Positions 45,131 through 55,243 of a stretch of DNA of 64,000 bases are shown in pieces. The translations under genes and the position numbers were made by a program. This DNA comes from Rhipidocladum racemiflorum (Eukaryota > Streptophyta > Magnoliopsida > Poales > Poaceae), in contig CM070569.1 of the NCBI GenBank assembly GCA_036346355.1, positions 86,682,753-86,746,752 of the forward strand, read 5' to 3'. How positions within the stretch are numbered: position 1 is the first letter of the stretch; every line of letters starts with the position of its first letter. The notes under the pieces were generated by a model. That model made no database searches. It was not told where the DNA came from and saw only the letters and a list, made by a program, of their open reading frames with translations.

Positions 45131-46600
45131 ATATGCCACCTTGGTGGAGAGGTTATGCACTGACGTGTAGCTCACACTCGTGAACTTTGATGATGTCCAC
45201 CGCTGCATCGGTCCTAGGTCAGCACCGGTACCATGTGAGGGAGTGGGGCGGCGTTGACGCGCAGCTACTCCGCCCCAGCTGGAGGTGGGTGGGGCTAAGC
45301 GGTATTGGCTGTAATGCTCGGCTCCCGGAAGTTACCGAGTGCCGCCTGCGACTTTTGGTCAACAATCTCTCCTATGCTTTCTGAGTTGCTCTGAGCTCCC
45401 TTTGCGCAAGTTGTATTTGTATTCCTCTCTTCTTTGCTTCTTGACCTGGCTCTGCGTATCGGCATCTTTGGAGAAACCGTACTTCCATGGTGCACTGAGA
45501 CGATCCCATTCCTCTTGTCCGTCTGGTGCTCGGGGTTTTGAATGTGTGAGCTCAAGCCGTTCTCCTATCTTTTACTAAGGAACATGAGCGAGACATGTCG
45601 GCAACTTGAACAATTCTATTTCCAACATCCTCCGCTCCCTGCCATCAACAAGCTACCGTCCTCTGCAAGGGCCCTCCGTGAGCCATGAACCAATTCGCAG
45701 CGAATTCCCAATCAACGAGTAGCAGCGTGATATTCTTGGCCATTAGTTCTTCCTCCCGCTTCTCCCATTTAGGTATAGTTTCTGAACATAACCACCACAA
45801 GATGGTGGTGGTATTTCTTCTTCCAGCGTTGATCTTGTTACGAAGGCTCGCGGCTGTCCTTCCTCCGACAATTTGTATTCTTCAAATGCATCCCGGTGAT
45901 CCGCCTGGGATGTTGGTTGAAATCTGGCCTTTCTCCTCCTCGACATACTTGTTGTTCAAGTGAACTTTCCACGATTGAAATTGGGTTGCCATTTTCTTCA
46001 AAGTGTATCTCTTAGCCTTGTTCTCGTATCCTCGGAAATTTGAAGTTCTCCTTGATATCTTTCCAAAGGAGTTCCTTGGTTGCTGCGGAACTTCAGACCA
46101 TTTCTTGATGCTAATTGGGACATGATCCTAACGCGTGGAAACCACATGCGTTGTTAAAGCGGGCCCCTACTGAAAGAGGGGCAATTGGCTTCCGTCATTG
46201 TCGATGTTGGTGAAAACAAACTTTTGTAAGCAGTTCTTGTTAGCACCTCGTTTGGTTTGGGTGCTCAATGTACCGAAAGCTAAAAATGGATAGAGATGTG
46301 AATTTTTCTGTCGAGCCATTTATATTAATTGGTTAAATATGATTAAAGTGTTTGTCGGCGTATTACCGCTCATCGTCGCTGCATCACCGGATCCATCGGT
46401 TTCGCCGACAATGTTCGGGTCACCGGATCCATCACGCTTGGCCGACAATGTTCGGTCACCGATCCACCGTCTGCCGACAATGTTGGCATCACCGTGAGCG
46501 ATCACATCTAAGCAAGAATCAGCTTCCATGTCGACATCAGGAGCATCACGCAGTGTCGCCATCTATCTAATTATGGAAAAAATATGTATGATTAAGATAA
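45131..46600 (-). other. CACTA interior, coding debris
   Basis: Short minus-strand frames at 45946-45743 and 46562-46320 may be remains of the second ORF. 46385-46495 holds three irregular repeats of TCACCGGATCCATC with GCCGACAATGTTCGG. No domain is recognised. Confidence 0.4.
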
Positions 46601-46604
46601 AAAT

Positions 46605-47345
46605 ACTAAATACTTTCATGCGGTGGCTAATCAAAGAAGAAGGAAAAATTTTATCTCGCTCTGGAAGGCCCCGAAGGTATTATTCATGACCAAAGCATGA
46701 TTAAGATAGCTTGTGACTACTATAAGGATTTATTTGGTTTTGAGGAGAAACCTAATATATCAACTTAAGTGAAACTTTTTTAGGGATAATGATATGGTCT
46801 CGGAGGGGTAAATTGCTTTCTTACAAAGGGTCGTTTAATCCTAATAAAGTCTACTAGCAAGTATCCCACTCTATTTGTTATCTTTTTAAATTCCCTAATT
46901 GGGCCCTTGATTTGATTAACTCTCATATGGCCAAATGTTTGTGGAACAATTTTGAAGGAGCATAGCAAACTTCATCTAGCTAATCGAACCTTGTTTGTAT
47001 GGATAAGAAATACGGTGGTCTTGGTATTCCTAATCGAGAGATATCAATAAGGGTATTGTTATTCTTGATGTTTGGGATGGTGTCAATTGCAAATGTACTT
47101 TTAAGAGGTCTTTCTCTCCAAAGTTTAATGATAAGGTGGTTTGAATTGTTGGAGATCGTGAAAAACATTAGATTTGTGGAGGAGGATGGCGCCTAATTTG
47201 GCGTCAAAGGGCAGTAGTGGAAACTATTCGGCTAAATCTTTATATGCGATAAGGTGTTTGTTGTAGTTTTTGTATGGAAAACGAATCCATTATTCATTTG
47301 TTCTTTGATTGTGTGATTGCTAAGAATGTTTGGGAACTTATGAAA
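46605..47345 (+). pseudogene. L1-type LINE fragment nested in the CACTA element
   Basis: Plus-strand traces in changing frames read RRRKNFI, EGPEGIIHDQSMIKIACDYY and KDLFGFEE (about 46630-46750), typical of the start of the plant LINE reverse transcriptase. Then come LANW/R-like and MDKKYGGLGIPN (about 46965-47035) and a zf-RVT-like tail CSFCMENESIIHLFFDC (about 47268-47320). The middle of the reverse transcriptase, including the catalytic YxDD, is absent. No poly(A) tail or duplication was identified. It runs opposite to the CACTA genes. Confidence 0.75.
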
Positions 47346-48189
47346 AATTGTTTAAGCATATCGAAGCATATCAAAGCACATTCATGTAAGAAAATAGTCG
47401 AATCATCGCCCTAACTAAAGTAAAGCACATTCATGGATATTTAGATAATCGCGAATCATTAAATTTTATTAGAGGTGCATATTGCTATATTACTTCTATC
47501 ATTATTTTCAAATGCCAAATAAATAAAATATTATCTATTTTCGTTTTAGTACAATGAATAAAATATCAAAGCACATTCATATAAAAAAATGCTTAAACAC
47601 TAACCCGCTTTCATGCATGTGTCACTGTCATTAAAGTAATAATTAAGGAATATATATACACACATATAATGATGATTACAAAAGCATCTAGACATCAACA
47701 ATCGCGAGGTTTTATTCACATACAAATAATTGACAAGCAGTAAGGTTAGTCATTCCCAAATACATTAATACTAGCAAAGATAAAAAGCAACGAGATAACA
47801 TCACAACCTAGGTCCGCTTTCAAAAAAAAAAAAAACTTCACAACCTAAGTCTTATACAGCTACATCGATCCCTCAAGATATCAAAGCGGTAATTGTTTAA
47901 GCATATGGATGTATATCAAAGCATCTTTCTTGTGGGCATTTTGTCGAACACGTTGTGGCAACAGAAAAAGAGGGTGTTTGCATTGGAGAAGGCTACCTAG
48001 GCCCTTCGGTGGTGGAGGAGGCGATGGCGACGTCAGCGACCACGCACGCCAGGCGGAGGTGTCGACGGCCAGCTTGGTCACTGCGATAAGCGGCAAAGGT
48101 GGCGATGTCTCATACGAATGGCGCGGGGACTTAGAAAATTTTTGAGTTGAATCGACGAAGCTGGGTAAAGGGGAATTAAGTGCACCTTT
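47346..48189. other. CACTA interior, AT-rich, no recognised gene
   Basis: Contains several copies of ATCAAAGCA(C/T) phrases (47370-47580 and 47880-47920) and a run of A at 47822-47835. A mixed GC-rich bit at 47940-48150 has no domain. Confidence 0.45.
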
Positions 48190-48565
48190 ACAAGCGGGTC
48201 GTATTACCAACCGCTTGTAAGTACCTCAACACGCGTTCTTAATACCAACCGCCATGGGTCGGTTTCTACAAGCGGTTGGTAATACCAACCGCTTAGATAG
48301 TTAAGATCATAGTAGTGGTTTTACAAGCGGTTGGTAATACCAACCGCTTGTAGATGCTACGACTCAAAAGATTTGATGCCGTCCATGCTCGACAAATATC
48401 TTCTCCCCCCTGCCACGAGTGGCGCTCGGCGTGGACCTAACTCGCGACCGGGTTTTGTTCCGCCGCGCCGCAAATTCTTCTTTATTTAATGGACCTCTGG
48501 CGGTTGTTAATACGAACCGGCTTGTAGAGATGACCTCTACAAGCGGTTGGTAATACGAACCGCCA
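48190..48565. repeat. Internal block of CACTA subterminal-type repeats
   Basis: Words CAAGCGGTTGGTAATACC and CCAACCGCTTGTA recur at least six times, many as inverted pairs. They are the same motif family as at both ends of the element but lie near its middle, between the second ORF and TNP2. Confidence 0.85.
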
Positions 48566-49219
48566 GAAATGCTACTTCTTTTATTTTCTCTTTTATTAAT
48601 GCATTCAAAAATTATTTAACCCATTCAAGAATTGTTTAATACATTCAAAAATTAATTATTTCTTTCAAACATTGTTTAATGCAGTGAGCTAGCTCAGGCC
48701 CATAGCACGGCCGGGCAGTGATCTTAGATCAAATATCTGTTTTCAATGATTTTTCAATAATTTTTAAGTAGACTTTTAATAGGCTTTAATCCGCCCACTG
48801 GTTTAATGCATTTAAAATTAGTAAGTGCAATAAAAATTAGTAAGACCATTCAAAATTTATAAGGCCATTCAAAAATTAATGATCACTTTGTCTTTACAAG
48901 TGTTCCTTCTGCGTGATCGTGGACGTACGTAAGGAGCATCGATTTCTATTACATTTAGGACATTTATATGACATCTACCGCAAAGGGAGGAGCTCGTCCG
49001 AACTGATTATATTCTTCCTTTGTCAGTGACGTCCTCAACACCAACAATCCTTTCGCTTGCCATGGAGAACCATGTGTCGCTTTGGCTTACTATTGCAATC
49101 CTTTGCTTCTCCTCAGGCTTCTTTGGTTTGCTTGACATGTCCATTATGTAGAAGACTTGTCTCACATCGCTGGCAAGGACGAATGGTTCGCGCCTATAGC
49201 CAACCGCATCAGGTCGACG
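48566..49219. other. CACTA interior, AT-rich spacer
   Basis: Repeated CATTCAAAAATTA-like words at 48600-48880. No gene. Confidence 0.45.
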
Positions 49220-52090
49220 TTGTCATGCCGTATTTGTCGATCTTTCACGCCGCTTGAAGTCGGTTTGACCACGGCACTTAAACAGAGGACCTTCAATGGT
49301 CCATAGTCGAGGCTCCCATATCTCTTCTATGTAACCATAATATGTGTCTACATTGCCTTTGTTGTTAGTGGCATCTATACTGACACCATTACGTTGGTGC
49401 TCTTGGTATCTCGCCATTTTGTGTAGAAGGTGTAACCATTTATCTCAGAGTCTCAAATGTGGCGATTTCACTAGATGGCATCCGAAAGCCAAAGCTACCG
49501 TGAATCGCTCATTTTCCGAACCATTGTTGACAAGGATGTAGTTTTGTAACCAAGCGCAAAGTAACTATGTGCCTCATCTGTGATCCAATCCTCCCACCTC
49601 CTGCGAATTCGCGGCGTAGAATACTCTTATCTTTGAAGGACGTACTGGGCCACTAGGGTTGATTGTTTTAGAACAATGAAATGCTTGCTTAAAGGTTAGG
49701 AGATCATTGCATGCAATTGTTTTCCGTTCTAGTGTCCCTTTTCTCGTAGTCTCTCCTCATGGCGTGATATAGGGACACCAATGGGATGTAGATCCTCAAT
49801 GTAATCCAAACAAACTCAACCACCTCCTCGGTCCCATAACCCTCCGCAATGCATCCTTCGGGCGTGACGATTCTGGTTACGACATAACTCTTTAGGACTT
49901 TCATGTACCTCTCGAAGGAAACATGTTGTGCAAAAACACGGGCCCGAGAATACCTATCTCTTTCACAATGTGAATAAAGGAGATGAATCATAATATCAAA
50001 GAATGCAGGAGGAAAGATCATCTCAAGGCTGACCACACTCGTACCCACGCGTCATCTTGTAGCTTACTTAGCTTATGTGGATCGATGACCTTCTCGCCGA
50101 AACGCGTTGAAAAGGTACACTTTATTATTGTCACCGACCGCTCCAGCAAACTACCTCTCACAAAACCGAGCAATCGTATCATCAATACAAGACAGTCATG
50201 AGCTTTCGTGTCTCCCGATTTTATTCTCTTTCATGTTTATGAGTCTCTTCACATTTGACGAGTATCCTGAAGGGACCTTCACACTATTCAAGCACTCAAT
50301 CATGTTTTTCTCTTCTTTGCTTAGAGTGTAACTCGGATTTAGGTAATGTCCTTTCTCTCTCTTCCTACGGATGTAGACGATCCTCGGTTCCAAAACTTGT
50401 AGGTCCTTCCGAGCTTGTAGTGTATCTTTGATTTGCACATATCCAAGTATCCTAGTAGGTTCAAGCAAACATTCTTCGTGATGTGCATGAAGTCAAGTGA
50501 GTGACGGATCTCCAAAACTTCCCAATATGGCAAGTCCCAAAATATTGATCTCTTCTTCCAGATGGGTGCCTGACCTTCCTCGTTAGGACACGATTGCTTC
50601 TAGGACCCTTTCCAAACACTATTTTAAGATCTTTTACCATGGCAAACACATCGTGCCCCACGATGCTCGAGGCTTATCACGATGGTCTGCTTTCCCATCA
50701 AAATACCTTCCTTTTTTCCGCTAATGGGTGCCTCTTTACAAGAAACCCACGATGGCCCATGTACACAACCTTTCCGAGAGTTTTTCGTGTACAGAAGTCG
50801 GTTTCATCTAAGCATTGCAAGCATGCTTTATATCCTTTGGTAGTATTCCTAGACAAAGTTGCCGGCGCGGGCCAGTCATTGATCGTTACGAACAACAAGG
50901 TGCATGTAGGGTGAAATACTCCTCAGTACTCATCCCATACCCGCACACCATCCTCCCACAAATTTACAAGATCTTCCGATGGTTTTGAGATAGACATCGA
51001 TGTCATTTCCAGTTGCTTCGGCCCTTGGATCAACAATGGTCATCATGATATATTTTTCGCTCATGCACAACCAAGGAGGAATATTATACATACATAGTGT
51101 AACAGGCCAGAGTGCTGTAGCTCTTTGCCAGTCGCTAAAAGGATTCATACCATCGGTACTCAACCCAAACCTTATGTTTCTCACCTCATTTGCAAAAGTC
51201 CGGAATGTTCGATCGACTTTCTCCTCCACTGACCCATCGCGTGCCTAAGCAACCCGTCATCCTTACGTTTATTTGTGCCAACGCACCTTCTTGGCATGCG
51301 TTTGTTAGCAAGAGACGCTTTAATCGGGGATCACGTGAAATACCACACCGCGCTTTAGCGGAGGTCTCTTCTTCTTACACTCCCCATCTATTTCACCTTG
51401 GGTCTTCACGCTCTGCCTTGTAACGTGATTCTTTTGCACCTTGGACAAGCATCCAAATCCACATACTCATTACGATATAGGATACAATCGTTCGACATGC
51501 GTGTATCTTCGTACTTCTAATCCCAAAGGACAGATGACTTGCTTGGCTTCATGTAGATTCGTGCAACGTGTTATCTTCTCCGGAAGCGATTCTTTATGAG
51601 TGATAACAATTCATTCAATCCCTTGTCTCGACACACAATTTCTGCCTTCCATTGCATTAAGTTCGATTAAAGTCGCAGACTCGTGGCCCCTCCCAGTCTG
51701 GGTACAAAGGTGTCTGTGGGTCGCTACCATCTTGTGAAACTTCTCGAATTGTCTTTCATCTGTAGTCCCCCTCTCCATCACGCAAAGACATCTGGTCTAG
51801 CTCATCATCACCAAGATCGCCGAACATTGTATCTTCCACAGAACAATATTAGCGTTGCTAAGGTCGCATAATCTTGAATACCTCTTCTTCTTCACCGTCT
51901 TCTTCATCATCTTCCTGGCTGCTCCCTTGTACTTCGCCATGCTTGGTCCAATAGGTGTAGTTTGGCATGAAACCTCTCGTGATCAAATGGGTCATAACCT
52001 AAAAGCGTTGGGAGTGCTCCTTCTCATTCTTGCAATCTACGCATGGACAACATATGAAGCCGTCTGAGGCAAGAATGCAACAAAGAAGAT
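49220..52090 (-). pseudogene. TNP2-type transposase of the CACTA element
   Basis: Domains appear in order on the minus strand. The N-terminal transposase-associated part is near 52070-51950 (CPCVDCKNE, HLITRGFMPNYT). A zinc-binding segment NDCILYRNEYVDLDACPRC is near 51500-51440. The TNP2 core is at 51229-50930 with FGLSTDGMNPF and the PWLCM and GNDIDVYL blocks. The segment 50560-50196 has LDFMHITKNVCLNLLG, YTLSKEEKNMIECL and VKVPSGYSSN. A DUF4218 part with FPPAFFDIMIHLL and YVVTRIVTPEGCIAEGY lies at 50048-49790, and a DUF4216 part with DTYYGYIEEIWE and LFKCR at 49417-49260. The enzyme cuts and pastes the element by binding its ends. Several frameshifts and stops separate the blocks. Confidence 0.88.
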
Positions 52091-53105
52091 CAAGAAATGC
52101 CTTCACGCCATCAATGAACTCTCTGAGCGACGGTCCGAATTGTACATCCATTGCGGTTCATCTACACAAAGATCTAATTTTCGGATACCTTCAAAGATCT
52201 TTCACTAAAGTGTTATTTATAATATCACTTTTATTTTTCATAAATAACATTGTAGGAAAATTCCATTCCAAAGTACTTTGACAAGTATTTAGAAAAGCCA
52301 TTGCTTCCATGTTTTGGCTATTATCAAAGGTAATAATTAATATACCTATTTTATATATGCATGTTATATAGTTACATTTGTAATTAAAACTACTCAAACA
52401 TGTTGTTAGTTTTATAGTTGTACAAGACATAATTGAAAAGAAATTAATAGTTAATGCGTTACTTTTAATTAATATCGTGGCAAGAATTTATATGCCATAT
52501 ATTTTAAGTGATGGAGGGAGTGGTTTTTCAAATTTTTCCTTATCCTTCTACCTTTTGAACTTAATTTAACTAATCATTTTGTCCCTTTAATTTTTTCCTA
52601 TTTTATTTCATAAAACATTAATAATTTCCTTCAAACTTAGATCTACTATTGTTACATTGAAGGAGGAGTGTCATATTAAGATTGTAAAGCTAACAACTTT
52701 TGTAAAACAACTCCCTACAATTCAACATGGTCCTACCTAAAATTAAAGTTATAAGTGAGATGGAGCAGGAAGGAGTGTTACATTAAAGATTCTAAAACCT
52801 AAGAACACTTTTAGAGAAAACAACTACCATAGTTCATCATGATCTTGCCTAAAATTAAACTTATGGAGTGAGCTAGCAATAAAAACCTTCAACAATCAAA
52901 ATTAATTTTTCTCCACATTAAATGCAAAAGAAACAACAATATCTTGGTGAGAAGAATGGTAGCATGGTGTTACTAACCTTGATTCACTTAATTTGAAGCT
53001 AAATCATGACCTTCAAAAATTTGGACAAAGACCTCCCCCAAGAACGATTACCGGGCCCTTCCTGGTCATGTCTGCGAACTCAAGCGATCGGCGAGGACGA
53101 AGAGT
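52091..53105. other. CACTA 5' untranslated part, AT-rich
   Basis: AT-rich sequence between TNP2 and the right subterminal repeats; presumably promoter and leader of TNP2. No TATA box was chosen. Confidence 0.4.
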
Positions 53106-53423
53106 TTAAATGGTAGCGCGCTTAAACGGTTTGATATACCAACCGCTTCTAAATATATAACTCTACGCGGTTGGGATATCAAACCGGTTGTGATAATCCG
53201 TAATCGGTTTGGGAAGCGAACCGCTTGTGATAAGCAGCTCAACACAAGCGGTTCGTGGTACCAACCGCTTCTGGAAACCCTCTCCCCACCGAGCTCACGA
53301 ACCGCTTCTGGTGCGAAGACCATAAGCGGTTCGCACCTAACCGCTTCTGGTGCGAAGACCATAAGCGGTTCGCACCTAACCGCTTGTAATAGCCCGCTTG
53401 TGATGCCCAGTTCTGTAGTAGTG
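53106..53423. repeat. Right subterminal repeats of the large CACTA
   Basis: Many copies of (C/T)AAGCGGTT and AACCGCTT, including a tandem 44-base duplication with TTCTGGTGCGAAGACCATAA at about 53301-53380. It ends in the CACTA terminus at 53423. Confidence 0.9.
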
Positions 53424-53426
53424 AAG
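53424..53426. repeat. Target-site duplication of the large CACTA, right
   Basis: AAG, identical to 42376-42378. Confidence 0.85.
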
Positions 53427-53467
53427 AACGGACATGTCCATGCAAATAGTGTAGGCTAAGATATTAT

Positions 53468-53658
53468 GGGCCTGTTTGGCAGAGCTCCAGATCCCAGCTC
53501 CATCTCAGAACTGAAACTTGTAGATTGAAATAAAGTGATTTAACTTTATAATTTTATTCTAAAATGCAAACAAGATGACCCACCTAACTTTATAATACCC
53601 ACAGCTCCAGCTCCACGAATCTAGTGGAACTAGAAATGGAGCTCTGCCAAACACCCCC
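53468..53658. mobile_element. Tourist-like MITE
   Basis: The element is 191 bp with ends GGGCCTGTTTGGCAGAGCTC and, as reverse complement, GGGGGTGTTTGGCAGAGCTC. The flanks share TAT (53465-53467 and 53659-53661), a possible 3-bp duplication, as in PIF/Harbinger MITEs. No coding sequence. Confidence 0.75.
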
Positions 53659-53856
53659 TATATTTGGCACATCGGTCTTACATAGAAACTGACAAAAAAA
53701 AAACTGGTCATGTCTTCCAAAGAAGCACTACCAAAGTCCACGAGAGCAAGACTCAACTCCAATAGACTTCTCGGCAAAGAAAAATATGAGAATGTACGTT
53801 TTCATTGCTCAGTTCACCATCATGTAGAATTTACATGGATGCCAGCCAACTTCAAA

Positions 53857-53864
53857 GCCCGAGG
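53857..53864. repeat. Target-site duplication of the hAT MITE, left
   Basis: GCCCGAGG, identical to 54301-54308. Confidence 0.93.
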
Positions 53865-54300
53865 CAGGGTTCACAAAACCGGCGAAAATCGTTCGAAAAC
53901 CGCGGTTTTCGAGCGTACCGCTCCGGTTCGAGATGCAAAACCGCTCGGTAAACCGGTCTAATTAAAAAAGAATTAAAATTTTTTTAAAAATTTTGAAAAT
54001 ATTTGTATGTTCGGTTTTTCGTGAGCGATTTTTCGCGTAAAACCGTGGTTTTTCGCGTAAAACCGCTAAAAACCGTTTTCGAAGAGGTCGGGTTAGTTTT
54101 TCGTGAAACCCTAACGGTTTTTCGTAAAAACCGAGCGGTTTACCGTGAAAAACCGAACGAATTTCAATTTTTTTTCATTTTTTTTGGATTTTCCAACTCT
54201 TCGGTTTTTAACGGTTTTTTAGCGGTTTTTCGCTCGGTTTTTGCGAAAACCGTACCACGAAAACCAAACCGGTTTTCGCGGTACGGTTTTGTGAACCCTG
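53865..54300. mobile_element. Non-autonomous hAT element (MITE) made of AAAACCG words
   Basis: The element is 436 bp with perfect inverted ends CAGGGTTCACAAAACCG and CGGTTTTGTGAACCCTG and an exact 8-bp duplication GCCCGAGG. The interior is largely built from GTAAAACCG, CGGTTTTTCG and related words. Open frames inside are incidental. Confidence 0.95.
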
Positions 54301-54308
54301 GCCCGAGG

Positions 54309-55243
54309 AGCTCACATCCACAAGATATAGAGGAACAATTCCAAGGACACATGAGGCAATGAAGGGGCAAATTAGTTTGCAAACCTGCAACTATCCAATA
54401 AGATAAATCTAGAAATTAGCAATGAACAAGTCTGTACTACAGAACACATTCTAGTACTTGTCCATTTCCAGAAGCCCAAGATTTAGAAGTAGGTAAGCAT
54501 ATGTGTTATTGCGAAGAACATGCTAGTATATAAATATTGCGAAATTTAAGAGATGTGAAAGTTGGTAATTAACCTTGTACGGCAGAAGGCAAATAATTTG
54601 AACCAAGCAATTAATTCTCCTCCAAGAGAGTTGACCAAAAATGTGGCTAAGTGTTCAAATAAGATAATTGCCTATTAGATATCTAGTTTGAGCAGATTAA
54701 TCCAGAACAACTATACAACCAAGTGACCAATAAAACAAAAAGGGATCCTAAAAAGCTCATTACAAAGTTAGCAATTCAATCCTATCTCATACTGTATTTG
54801 ATTAAAGTAGAATCATACAAGGAAAAAAAAAAGGAAATTAAAGAAAGGACAACACCAGATATATATCGTTGTGGTCATCATCATGTTTTGGCCTGCAAAT
54901 CCATCACATTTCGTTCGGCAGAAAACGGGGATGGATCAATCATCTTACCATAAAAACTTTACCTTGCTCTGTCCGGAATGTTTGGTGGTGCAGTCGTCGT
55001 CGGCGAGCACGGCTACAGCCTACACGAATGGCGCCTAAGAGGGGAGTCGCTCGTGCCATGCTTGATCGACGCATCCGGTGCAGTCCCACCGCGCCTGGAG
55101 ATAGTTAGATGCACGAGCTGCGAGATCCGCCTCCCTCCCTCTATCTCCTGCACCGCCGCTCCGGCGAACACTGTAATAATAATAATAAACACTTCAATGC
55201 ATTTAAAACCAACATTCACATCAAATAATTTATGCATATTACC
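54309..55243. other. Flank between the hAT MITE and the hAT transposase, no gene
   Basis: 54309-54850 is AT-rich without a recognised gene. 54960-55180 is GC-rich and may belong to the 3' end of the large hAT element or host sequence. The expected left terminus of the hAT element was searched for here and not found. Confidence 0.4.

Larger units (their letters stand above)
42379..53423 (-). mobile_element. Large CACTA (En/Spm) transposon, 11.0 kb, decayed
   Basis: The element is 11,045 bp. The left end is CACTACCAGGGAATAGTGC; the reverse complement of the right end is CACTACTACAGAACTGGGC. Both are followed by dense subterminal words ACAAGCGGTT and AACCGCTTGT, and AAG flanks both sides. On the minus strand the order is TNP2 transposase (about 52090-49220), a spacer, a Pro-rich region, then a Ulp1-like protease gene (44230-42860). 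This is the known layout of large grass CACTA elements. All frames are interrupted. A LINE fragment and an internal block of subterminal-type repeats make it composite. Confidence 0.95.
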
